Source: Roseicyclus mahoneyensis
GTDB taxonomy: Bacteria; Pseudomonadota; Alphaproteobacteria; Rhodobacterales; Rhodobacteraceae
DNA length: 64,000 nucleotides
Direction: 5' to 3'
NCBI RefSeq assembly: GCF_003148775.1
Contig: NZ_QGGW01000001.1
Location: 682,001-746,000 of the forward strand
The translations under genes and the position numbers were made by a program. Shown here piece by piece: positions 9,200 through 16,137 of this stretch. The first letter of the stretch is position 1. Each line of letters starts with the position of its first letter. Below the pieces are notes generated by a model that ran no database searches, had not been told where the DNA came from, and saw nothing but the letters and a program-made list of their open reading frames with translations.

Positions 9200-9846
9200 G
9201 TGATCTCCACCCGGTCGGCGAACAGCGCCCCCACCGCCGGAAAATTGTCCTCGGCCGCCACCGCGCCGCCGATCGCCTCAAGCGCGGCCTCGAGGGCCGC
9301 ATAGGCGGCATCAAGATCGGCGCGGATGAGATCGACCCTGCAACCCGGTTCCCCGGCCACGGTGTTGGGCAAGATCATCTCGAAGGCGATGTAGAATTCC
9401 GGATCGTAGATCTGCGCCACCAGACCGCCGGGTGCTGCGCCGTGAACCGCGCGGCGATGGGTGGTCTCGATCTGGCCGGTGTCCAGCAGGCGCATCGACA
9501 CCGGCTCGGGCGGGCCGAGATCGAGCGGCCTGTCCGCTTGCAACAGGACAAGACCACCCGAAAAACCGCTGCCCCAGTTCAGATCGAAGCCCAGCATTTC
9601 GGTCACTTCAGCCTCGGTCAACTGCAGGTCGTAATCGGGATCGAGGCCATAATCCTCGGTCAGGATCAGCGAATACAACTCGTCATAGCGCCATGTCACC
9701 TCGACGGCGGAAACATGACCCGCAGAGTCGCGCAGAACGGTTACCCCGGCGTCGACGAAGATATGCGGATGGCCCGCCGCCGGCCCCGCAAGGGCGGCAA
9801 GCGCGACCACAAAGGGCGCAAGACAACGGCGGATGCGGTGACACAT
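9187..9846 (-). CDS. DUF1007-family periplasmic protein
   Basis: The 219-aa secreted protein has a signal peptide (about 1-24) followed directly by HPHIFVDAG, which is diagnostic of DUF1007. The mature N-terminal His pair could bind metal. The rest is beta-rich, with EVTWRYDELYS and a late DLNWGSGFSGG. It is the first gene of a two-gene operon with the NicO transporter (13-bp overlap), and is probably its periplasmic metal partner. ATG 9846, preceded by GGGGG, is chosen over the longer frame because it begins exactly at the signal peptide. Confidence 0.88.
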   Translation of the reverse strand: MCHRIRRCLAPFVVALAALAGPAAGHPHIFVDAGVTVLRDSAGHVSAVEVTWRYDELYSLILTEDYGLDPDYDLQLTEAEVTEMLGFDLNWGSGFSGGLVLLQADRPLDLGPPEPVSMRLLDTGQIETTHRRAVHGAAPGGLVAQIYDPEFYIAFEMILPNTVAGEPGCRVDLIRADLDAAYAALEAALEAIGGAVAAEDNFPAVGALFADRVEITCPE

Positions 9847-9934
9847 GCCCCCAGATAGGACGCGGGGCAGGGCCTGCACAATCCCCGCCACCTCCGTTCG
9901 TGGGCGCGCAGCAAACCTTCGCCGATCGCGTGGC

Positions 9935-9949
9935 TTAACCCGTTGTTTA
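9935..9949. promoter_or_regulatory. Near-consensus CtrA box upstream of the pilin-like gene
   Basis: TTAACCCGTTGTTTA matches the CtrA pattern TTAA-N7-TTAA with one mismatch in the second half. It lies 101 bp upstream of the pilin-like ATG and 88 bp upstream of the divergent DUF1007 start. CtrA control of pili is known in alphaproteobacteria; use here is inferred. Confidence 0.35.
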
Positions 9950-9952
9950 CCA

Positions 9953-9995
9953 TGTGTCCGGGGATTGTTGCCGGTTCTCATGACAATCGGACACA
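9953..9995. repeat. Imperfect inverted repeat in a divergent intergenic region
   Basis: TGTGTCC (9953-9959) plus GATTGT (9963-9968) pairs with ACAATC plus GGACACA (9983-9995). That makes 13 bp interrupted by a GGG bulge at 9960-9962, with a 14-nt loop. It could be an operator for either flanking gene or a hairpin in the leader of the pilin-like gene. Confidence 0.5.
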
Positions 9996-10050
9996 TTTCC
10001 GCCCGGTTTGCGGTCTAACAAACGCGGAGCTTTCCCATTCGGTAGGTCCG

Positions 10051-10527
10051 ATGACCGGCATCTTGCACAGGTTTATACAAGACGAGCGCGGCGCCGTCAC
10101 AGTCGACTGGACGGCCCTGAGTTCGGCCGCCGTGGCGATGGCTCTGGCGACGGTCGCCGTGCTGAATGACGGTATATCGACCATGGTCTCGCGCATGGAC
10201 GCCGAGTTGCGCAATCAGCAGATGAGCGACAATTACATCGGCTTCACGCCCACCCATTTCGAACCGGCCTTCGCGCTTGGCTTCACGACCGCCAGCTATG
10301 CCGAGGATCTGTTCGAGATCGCCAACCAGATGATGAACCAAGACATCATCGATGCAATGGCCATCGGCATCGAGGCGATCGAGAATGGAACCCTGTCACA
10401 AGACGATGCAGTGACCCTGATCGCTTTGGCTTCGGTTGCGCGCCAGCGCAACATCATCGATGCGCAGATCTTCGATTACTATTTCGGGACTGCAGACAGC
10501 ACCGGCGTGATGTACGACCTGTTCTGA
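10051..10527 (+). CDS. Flp/Tad pilin-like protein with long C-terminal region
   Basis: The 158-aa product begins MTGILHRFIQDERGAVTVDW, a class III (type IVb) prepilin-like leader: a short basic segment, a Gly (G14) before the predicted cleavage site, an acidic residue at mature +5 (D19), then a hydrophobic helix (about 20-40). The remaining residues are polar and acidic and contain no recognised domain. Flp pilins are usually about 60 aa, so this is more like a minor pilin or pseudopilin. ATG 10051 follows GGTAGG. No tad assembly genes are in the window. A near-consensus CtrA box and an inverted repeat lie upstream. Confidence 0.65.
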   Translation: MTGILHRFIQDERGAVTVDWTALSSAAVAMALATVAVLNDGISTMVSRMDAELRNQQMSDNYIGFTPTHFEPAFALGFTTASYAEDLFEIANQMMNQDIIDAMAIGIEAIENGTLSQDDAVTLIALASVARQRNIIDAQIFDYYFGTADSTGVMYDLF

Positions 10528-10598
10528 GACGCCCGGGCAACCAATGACATGACGGCAACCCGAGAGCGCAACCCCCCTGCGCCTTCGGGATTTTCGCG

Positions 10599-11585
10599 TC
10601 ACGCAGTGGCCTTTGGCCGCCCGCGCCGCGTCTCGGGGTGCAGCGAGGCGCCCAGAATGTGCTCGGCCTTGTGGATCACATGCCCCGCCTGCCCCACGAT
10701 CAACGGATCGGGCGCATGCACCACGCGGGTATCCTTGTCGGGGTAGTCCAGACTGTCGAGGAAATGCAGCATGCAGTTGAGCCGTGCGCGTTTCTTGTCG
10801 TCGGACTTGATCACCGTCCAGGGCGCATCGGCGGTGTCGGTGTAGAAGAACATCGCCTCCTTGGCCTCGGTGTAATCATCCCATTTGTCGAGGCTGGCGC
10901 GGTCGATGGGCGACAGCTTCCACTGCTTCAGCGGATCGGTCTCGCGGCTGAAAAACCGGCGGCGCTGCTCATCTCGCGTGACCGAGAACCAGTATTTGTA
11001 AAGCCTGATGCCCGAGCGCGTCAGCATCCGCTCCAGATCGGGGGTCTGGCGCATGAATTCGAGGTAATCATTGGGCTCGCAAAACCCCATCACCCGCTCC
11101 ACGCCCGCGCGATTGTACCACGACCGGTCATAAAGCACCATTTCCCCCGCCGTCGGCAGATGCTGGACGTAGCGCTGGAAATACCATTGCCCGCGTTCCT
11201 GATCGGTGGGCTTGTTCAGCGCCACCACGCGCGCCTCGCGCGGGTTCAGATGCTCGGTGAACCGCTTGATCGTGCCGCCCTTGCCCGCCGCATCGCGCCC
11301 CTCGAAGATCATCACGATCTTTTGCCCCGTTTCGCCCACCCATTTCTGCACCTTCAGCAGTTCGGCCTGCAGCTTGGCCTTCTGCGCCTCGTAGCTCCGG
11401 CGCGACAGCCGCGTCTCATAGGGGTATTCGCCCGTCTCGAAGGCCTGCCGGATCTCGGCCGCGGTCGGCGCAGGGCGGCGGCGCGGCGCGGGTTTCTGCC
11501 CAGGCTCGGCGGGCGTCTGCACGGCATCGTTGGCGGGTTCGGGCACGGCAAGGGCCGCGCCGGTGTCGGCGATCACATCAGTCAC
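10599..11585 (-). CDS. ppk2: Polyphosphate kinase 2 (PPK2 family)
   Basis: PPK2 enzymes transfer phosphate between polyphosphate and nucleotides. The catalytic core shows the P-loop-like GRDAAGKGG, the lid motif DRSWYNRAGVERVMGF and the C-terminal DDKKRARLN. I start at GTG 11585 because GAAGGGA lies 8 nt upstream, giving 328 aa with a Pro/Ala-rich N-terminal tail of about 60 residues before the core. The longer frame to 11774 would run almost to parE. Divergent from parE. A TTGA-N6-TCAA palindrome lies 70 bp upstream. Preference for ADP or GDP cannot be read from sequence. Confidence 0.9.
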   Translation of the reverse strand: MTDVIADTGAALAVPEPANDAVQTPAEPGQKPAPRRRPAPTAAEIRQAFETGEYPYETRLSRRSYEAQKAKLQAELLKVQKWVGETGQKIVMIFEGRDAAGKGGTIKRFTEHLNPREARVVALNKPTDQERGQWYFQRYVQHLPTAGEMVLYDRSWYNRAGVERVMGFCEPNDYLEFMRQTPDLERMLTRSGIRLYKYWFSVTRDEQRRRFFSRETDPLKQWKLSPIDRASLDKWDDYTEAKEAMFFYTDTADAPWTVIKSDDKKRARLNCMLHFLDSLDYPDKDTRVVHAPDPLIVGQAGHVIHKAEHILGASLHPETRRGRPKATA

Positions 11586-11655
11586 GGTATCTGTCCCTTC
11601 GAGGCTGGTTTCGGTGTCATCCCGCAACCCTACCGCGCATCGAACGGCCCCGACC

Positions 11656-11669
11656 TTGAGCCAGGTCAA
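11656..11669. promoter_or_regulatory. Possible FNR/CRP-family palindrome between ppk2 and parE
   Basis: TTGAGCCAGGTCAA fits TTGA-N6-TCAA, but its inner bases (G..G) break the full symmetry seen at the hemA site. It lies 70 bp upstream of the ppk2 GTG and 113 bp upstream of the parE ATG. Confidence 0.35.
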
Positions 11670-11782
11670 CAAACCGCGCCCGCCAGCGCGGCCTGCACCC
11701 GCCCCCTCCCCTTTCCCCGCGCCCCCAAACCTGCCATGATCCACCCAACCGCCCACAATATAGAGCAGAGGCACCCCATCCC

Positions 11783-13744
11783 ATGGCCGATGACCTGCTG
11801 AGCAGCACGCCCGACCCGCAAACCTACGACGCCTCCTCCATCGAGGTGCTGGAGGGGTTGGAGCCTGTCCGCAAACGCCCCGGCATGTATATCGGCGGCA
11901 CCGACGAGCGCGCGCTGCACCACCTTGTGGCCGAAGTCCTCGACAATTCGATGGACGAGGCCGTGGCGGGCCACGCCTCCCGGATCGAGGTTGAATTGCA
12001 CGCCGATTACTCCGTCACCATCCGCGACAATGGTCGCGGCATCCCGGTCGATCCGCACCCGAAATTCCCCGACAAATCCGCGCTGGAGGTCATCCTCTGC
12101 ACCCTTCACGCAGGCGGCAAATTCTCAGGGAAAGCCTACCAGACCTCCGGCGGTCTGCACGGCGTCGGCGCCTCCGTCGTCAACGCGCTCTCCGATCACA
12201 TGCGGGTCGAGGTCGCGCGCAACCGCGAGCTGTTCGTGCAGGAATTCGCCCGTGGCATCCCCCAAGGCCCCATCCGCTCGGCAGGCGCCGTCGCCAACCG
12301 CCGCGGCACCACCGTCACCTTCCACCCAGACGAGCAGATCTTCGGCTCGCACCGGTTCAAGCCCGCGCGGATGATGAAGATGGTCCGCTCCAAGGCCTAT
12401 CTCTTTTCCGGCGTCGAGATTCGCTGGAAGACCGAGATCGACGACACTGAGACCCCGCGCGAGGCCGTGTTCCACTTCCCCGGCGGCCTTGCCGATTACC
12501 TGCGCGAAACAATGGGCAACGCCGCGACCTATGCGGAAACCCCCTTCGCCGGTAAGGTGGAGTTCCAGTCCCGCTTCAACCAGCCCGGCTATGTCGAATG
12601 GGCGATCAACTGGACGCCCGCGCGCGACGGCTTCATCCAATCCTATTGCAACACGGTCCCCACGCCCGAGGGCGGCACGCATGAGGCAGGGTTCTGGGCC
12701 GCGATCCTGAAAGGCGTGCGCGGCTACGGCGAATTGTCCAACAACCGCAAGGCCGCCAACATCACCCGCGACGATCTGGTCTCGGGCGCGGGCGCTTTGG
12801 TGTCGTGCTTCATCGCCGAGCCGGAATTCGTGGGCCAGACCAAGGACCGTCTTGCGACGGCCGAGGCTGCCCGCATGGTCGAGGGTGCCGTGCGCGACCA
12901 TTTTGACAATTGGCTGGCGGCCAATACCAAATCCGCCGGCGCAATCCTCGATTTCCTTGTCCTGCGCGCCGAGGAACGGCTGCGCCGCCGCGCCGAAAAG
13001 GAAACCGCGCGCAAGACTGCGACCAAAAAACTCCGCCTGCCCGGCAAGCTGGTCGATTGTTCCCAATCCGCCCGCGACGGCACGGAATTGTTCATCGTCG
13101 AAGGCGACAGCGCGGGCGGTTCCGCCAAGATGGCGCGCGACCGCAAGACCCAGGCCCTGCTGCCGCTCCGCGGCAAGATCCTCAACGTTCTGGGCGCGGC
13201 CTCCAACAAGATGAGCCAGAACACCGAGATTTCCGATCTCTGCCAAGCGCTTGGCGTCGGCATGGGCACCAAGTTCAACATCGAGGATCTGCGCTACGAC
13301 AAGGTCATCATCATGACCGACGCCGATGTCGACGGCGCCCATATCGCGGCGCTGCTGATGACCTTCTTCTTCAGCCAGATGCGCCCGATGATCGACGCAG
13401 GGCACCTGTATCTGGCCTGCCCGCCGCTCTTCCGCCTGACCCAAGGGGCCAAGCGCGTCTATTGTCTGGACGAGGTGGAAAAAGCCGAATGGATGGCCAA
13501 GGGCATCGGCGGCAAGGGCAAGATCGACGTCAGCCGCTTCAAGGGTCTGGGCGAGATGGACGCGAAAGACCTCAAGGACACCACGATGGACCCCGCGACG
13601 CGCAAACTGATCCGGGTGAGCGTGGACGAGGACGCGCCGGGCGAGACCGGCGATCTGGTGGAGCGTCTGATGGGCAAGAAGCCGGAGTTGCGGTTCCAGT
13701 ATATCCAGGAGAACGCGCGATTTGTGGAGGAGTTGGATGTTTGA
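11783..13744 (+). CDS. parE: DNA topoisomerase IV subunit B
   Basis: The 653-aa GHKL ATPase subunit works with ParC to decatenate daughter chromosomes. ATP-site motifs are EVLDNSMDEA, DNGRGIPVD and GGLHGVGASVVNALS. The TOPRIM metal motifs EGDSAGGSAKMARD and DADVDGAHI are intact, and the C-terminus ends RFVEELDV. Length and the HPKFPDKSALEVI stretch favour ParE over GyrB. Codon use is typical high GC. The gene is divergent from ppk2; an AT-rich gene follows 30 bp downstream. Confidence 0.95.
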   Translation: MADDLLSSTPDPQTYDASSIEVLEGLEPVRKRPGMYIGGTDERALHHLVAEVLDNSMDEAVAGHASRIEVELHADYSVTIRDNGRGIPVDPHPKFPDKSALEVILCTLHAGGKFSGKAYQTSGGLHGVGASVVNALSDHMRVEVARNRELFVQEFARGIPQGPIRSAGAVANRRGTTVTFHPDEQIFGSHRFKPARMMKMVRSKAYLFSGVEIRWKTEIDDTETPREAVFHFPGGLADYLRETMGNAATYAETPFAGKVEFQSRFNQPGYVEWAINWTPARDGFIQSYCNTVPTPEGGTHEAGFWAAILKGVRGYGELSNNRKAANITRDDLVSGAGALVSCFIAEPEFVGQTKDRLATAEAARMVEGAVRDHFDNWLAANTKSAGAILDFLVLRAEERLRRRAEKETARKTATKKLRLPGKLVDCSQSARDGTELFIVEGDSAGGSAKMARDRKTQALLPLRGKILNVLGAASNKMSQNTEISDLCQALGVGMGTKFNIEDLRYDKVIIMTDADVDGAHIAALLMTFFFSQMRPMIDAGHLYLACPPLFRLTQGAKRVYCLDEVEKAEWMAKGIGGKGKIDVSRFKGLGEMDAKDLKDTTMDPATRKLIRVSVDEDAPGETGDLVERLMGKKPELRFQYIQENARFVEELDV

Positions 13745-13774
13745 AGGATTGATTGAGCGCAAGGTAATAATAGC

Positions 13775-14692
13775 ATGCTTCAAATATTTTTGTGCATTTT
13801 CGCTTTTCTGCTTAGCACATTATCTATTTCACTTGCATCTCGAAAGTACGGAATAGTCAGAACTCGTGCGATAGCCGATTTTCTTTGGGTTTTGGTTGGT
13901 GGCATTGGCGCGTTTGTGGCCTTCGTATCGTCAGTTTATATCGCCCGTGTAGAGTCTGGAATAAATACCGCAAACAGTGCAAATGTAAGACTGCAAATTT
14001 CGGATAGCATACTTCAATCTGCATATTTCGAGCATTGCGCAGCCAGAAATACTAATTTCCTTCCAGTCTTCCAGGCTAGTTGTGAGTATGCATTTGAAAT
14101 TAGTCGCGTCCGAAGGGAATATTTCTTTCTGTGGGCAGTTCCTCAGAACAAAGCCCATGAACTTGAGCTTCAGAACGCGTCGCGTATTGGAGCTTCGCTT
14201 GACCTGAGCGGTACCACGCGTGACTTTCGAACTCATAGTCCGCCTCTCTTAAGCAACGCATCCGTCAGTTGGCAATTCTCAGAAGAGCATTTAAGCACGC
14301 TCAATACAACCGCCCCAGAAAGAACTCTTTCGGCACCATGGTATTGTTTTGATGTTGTTGATGAAGTTGCAACTGGATGCGTCGGGGAGACTGCTAATCG
14401 CCCAACTGTCATTGACAGACCACCGAGCACTGAGCGGTCTGGCATGATTTTGTTAACTGAGGGCGATCCAATTCGACCGATTATTTTGAATGTTTTGGCA
14501 GAAATTTCTCAGACAGCCGTAATATTCAGGGATCTGCGATCTGAATGGTGGCCTGTGCTTTACCTTCCGCAAATTGAATTGGTAAGATTTTCGTCTTTCA
14601 TTTTGCTATGCATGGCGTTTCCCTTACGTCTGTGGCGTTCGATTTCCGATATCCGTGTAGCGAACCAAAAGACAAGTTCTTCAAGCAACTAG
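13775..14692 (+). CDS. AT-rich orphan membrane protein, unrecognised
   Basis: I do not recognise this 305-aa protein. It has two N-terminal hydrophobic spans (about 3-20 and 36-57), a soluble central region (about 60-265) with several Cys, and a third span near the C-terminus (about 271-287) followed by a basic, Ser-rich tail. Base composition is foreign: 24 of 60 bases are G or C at 13801-13860, against 39 of 60 at 13081-13140 inside parE. Codons are AT-ended throughout. ATG 13775 has AAGG about 9 nt upstream. No transposase flanks it, but palindromic DNA follows at 14724-14854. Recent acquisition is likely and the function is unknown. Confidence 0.75.
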   Translation: MLQIFLCIFAFLLSTLSISLASRKYGIVRTRAIADFLWVLVGGIGAFVAFVSSVYIARVESGINTANSANVRLQISDSILQSAYFEHCAARNTNFLPVFQASCEYAFEISRVRREYFFLWAVPQNKAHELELQNASRIGASLDLSGTTRDFRTHSPPLLSNASVSWQFSEEHLSTLNTTAPERTLSAPWYCFDVVDEVATGCVGETANRPTVIDRPPSTERSGMILLTEGDPIRPIILNVLAEISQTAVIFRDLRSEWWPVLYLPQIELVRFSSFILLCMAFPLRLWRSISDIRVANQKTSSSSN

Positions 14693-14723
14693 GCATACTG
14701 ACTGACTATTGAGTTAGCAAACG

Positions 14724-14748
14724 TAGGGTGGGGTTCCACCCCACCTTA
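14724..14748. repeat. GC hairpin after the AT-rich gene
   Basis: GGTGGGGT (14727-14734) pairs with ACCCCACC (14738-14745) across a TCC loop, and outer bases extend the stem through one G-T pair. It starts 32 bp after the orphan gene stop. It could be a REP-like element or a terminator; there is no T-run. Confidence 0.6.
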
Positions 14749-14811
14749 GGAATTGCAGTTTCTTTCGATTTCTGCGCTTCGCGCTGACCGGATCACCCCG
14801 GGGCTTCGCCC

Positions 14812-14854
14812 GTCCGATCCTCGAAGGCTCCACTGGAGCCTTCGAGGATCGGAC
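14812..14854. repeat. Perfect 21-bp-arm palindrome
   Basis: GTCCGATCCTCGAAGGCTCC plus A (14812-14832) is followed by a single C and then its exact reverse complement (14834-14854). This 43-bp near-cruciform lies in the 334-bp gap between the orphan gene and the lysine-rich peptide. I see no other gene, RNA or promoter in that gap. Confidence 0.85.
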
Positions 14855-15026
14855 CCCCTTGCCCCTTCGTTGCCAAAACCTTACCTTGATTCCACGGGCA
14901 ACCGCCCCCTCACCGGACATCATCGCCCCTGCCCGCTCCGGGCATGGCAACCCTGATCGCCCCTTGAGCCTCGGTCAGGCCACGGGCACCCCGCCCGCGC
15001 GGCCGGGACAGCCAAAGGAACACCCC

Positions 15027-15158
15027 ATGTCCAAGGAAAAGAACAAGGGCAACAAGGAAACCAAGAAGCCCAAGAAGGAAAAGCCCAAGGTGCTCGCCAC
15101 GGCCAATTCCAACGCCGGCAAGCCGCTCGACATCGGCAACGCGAAAAAGGGCAAGTAG
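15027..15158 (+). CDS. Small lysine-rich conserved protein
   Basis: The 43-aa product starts MSKEKNKGNKETKKPKKEKP and ends NAKKGK. It is strongly basic (about one third Lys) and has no hydrophobic segment. ATG 15027 has AAAGGAA 6-7 nt upstream, and composition returns to the genomic norm. I recall similar tiny Lys-rich proteins in other Rhodobacteraceae, which supports it being real, but no function is known to me. Nucleic-acid binding is a guess from charge only. Confidence 0.7.
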   Translation: MSKEKNKGNKETKKPKKEKPKVLATANSNAGKPLDIGNAKKGK

Positions 15159-15166
15159 GCCCGTCA

Positions 15167-15199
15167 GTGTACGGCCTGTGTACGGGCGGTGTACGGGCT
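15167..15199. repeat. Three direct repeats, 11-bp period
   Basis: GTGTACGG begins at 15167, 15178 and 15189, exactly 11 bp apart, followed by a degenerate GTGACCG at 15200. It lies between the lysine-rich gene and the convergent cytochrome gene end. Confidence 0.7.
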
Positions 15200-15231
15200 G
15201 TGACCGCCCGTCCGCCGCCCGGCCCTCGGGC

Positions 15232-15633
15232 CTACTCCTGCACGCTCTCCAGATAGGCCACGATATCCAGCACCTCGGGCGAGGTCAGCACCGTCTGCCC
15301 CCCGGGCGAGGTCAGGACCTGCGACATCTCCGAAAAAACGAACCCGAACAAGGGCATATCCCCCCCGTGGCTCAGGATCGGGTCGCGCCCGTCGATCTTC
15401 CACGCCATGCCCGCACGCGGAAAATCCCCCCCATACCGCGCCGAAATCCGCGTCAGGTCCGGCGGCGCCACCACCAACAGCTCCGCCATCGGCCCATCCC
15501 CCCTCAACCCCGCCCCATGACAGACGGCACAGCTCTCCTGAAACAGCCGCGCGCCCCGCGCCTCGTCTTGTGCCAACGCCGGAATGCTGGTTGACATAAG
15601 CGCCGCAAGCACCTGCATCCAAACGGTTTTCAT
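15232..15633 (-). CDS. c-type cytochrome, second of a tandem pair
   Basis: The 133-aa product has a signal peptide (about 1-22) and one haem-attachment motif, CAVCH (C35, C38, H39). DPILSHGGDMPLFGF supplies a likely distal Met ligand. It is a soluble or lipid-free periplasmic class I cytochrome. It is closely related to the preceding gene, with the same motif order and DGRDP..L..HGG..MPLFG, so the pair arose by tandem duplication. ATG 15633 overlaps the upstream stop by 4 bp (ATGA), so translation is coupled. The electron partner is not evident. Confidence 0.88.
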   Translation of the reverse strand: MKTVWMQVLAALMSTSIPALAQDEARGARLFQESCAVCHGAGLRGDGPMAELLVVAPPDLTRISARYGGDFPRAGMAWKIDGRDPILSHGGDMPLFGFVFSEMSQVLTSPGGQTVLTSPEVLDIVAYLESVQE

Positions 15634-16028
15634 GATTGTATCTCCCGCAGGTAGGCCACCAGATCGGCGATGGCGCGGCTGACCAGCATCGGCTGCCCGC
15701 CTGGCCCCGCCATCGCCACATCCGCCCCGTCGCCTTCGAACCACATGCCAAACAGCGGCATCTCGCCCCCATGCGCCAGCAGCGGATCGCGCCCGTCGAT
15801 CTGCCGCACGACCCTGAGCGTCGGAAACTCCTCACCCCGGCCAAGCGCTGTCAGATCGGCCGGCGCGACGGTCAGAACTTCCGTCATCACGCCCTGCCCG
15901 CGCCCGTCAACCCCATGACACACCGCGCAAAAATTGGCGTAAAGCCCCGCCCCCTCAGCCGCGTCCTGCGCCTGCGCGGCACCCGCCAAGGCCAGCACCG
16001 CCACCAATCCCGCAAAGCTGATCCGCAT
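15630..16028 (-). CDS. c-type cytochrome, first of a tandem pair
   Basis: The 132-aa product has a signal peptide (about 1-20), CAVCH at C34-H38 and a Met-containing segment LLAHGGEMPLFGM. It is the first gene of the two-gene cytochrome operon. An FNR-type palindrome is centred 62 bp upstream of ATG 16028, so low-oxygen expression is likely. It resembles small cytochromes of the c551/c552 or photosynthetic and denitrification electron chains, but no neighbouring oxidase or reductase identifies the partner. Confidence 0.88.
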   Translation of the reverse strand: MRISFAGLVAVLALAGAAQAQDAAEGAGLYANFCAVCHGVDGRGQGVMTEVLTVAPADLTALGRGEEFPTLRVVRQIDGRDPLLAHGGEMPLFGMWFEGDGADVAMAGPGGQPMLVSRAIADLVAYLREIQS

Positions 16029-16083
16029 CGCACCCTCCCGTTTCCGTTCGGGTCAAGCCTGCCCCATGCCCGCGCGTCCTGCC

Positions 16084-16097
16084 TTGATCCGCGTCAA
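16084..16097. promoter_or_regulatory. FNR/FnrL-type palindrome upstream of the cytochrome operon
   Basis: TTGATCCGCGTCAA fits TTGAT-N4-RTCAA, the FnrL consensus of Rhodobacteraceae. It lies between divergent genes: 55 bp from the cytochrome start (16028) and 40 bp from the lipoprotein start (16138). Confidence 0.65.
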
Positions 16098-16137
16098 CCC
16101 CTTGCCCGATCGGCCATCGCCCGCCTATCGTCGCGCC

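Noticed and set aside
9847-10050. Cobalamin riboswitch upstream of the NicO operon
   Set aside because: No B12-box-like segment was seen; the only structure is the inverted repeat at 9953-9995.
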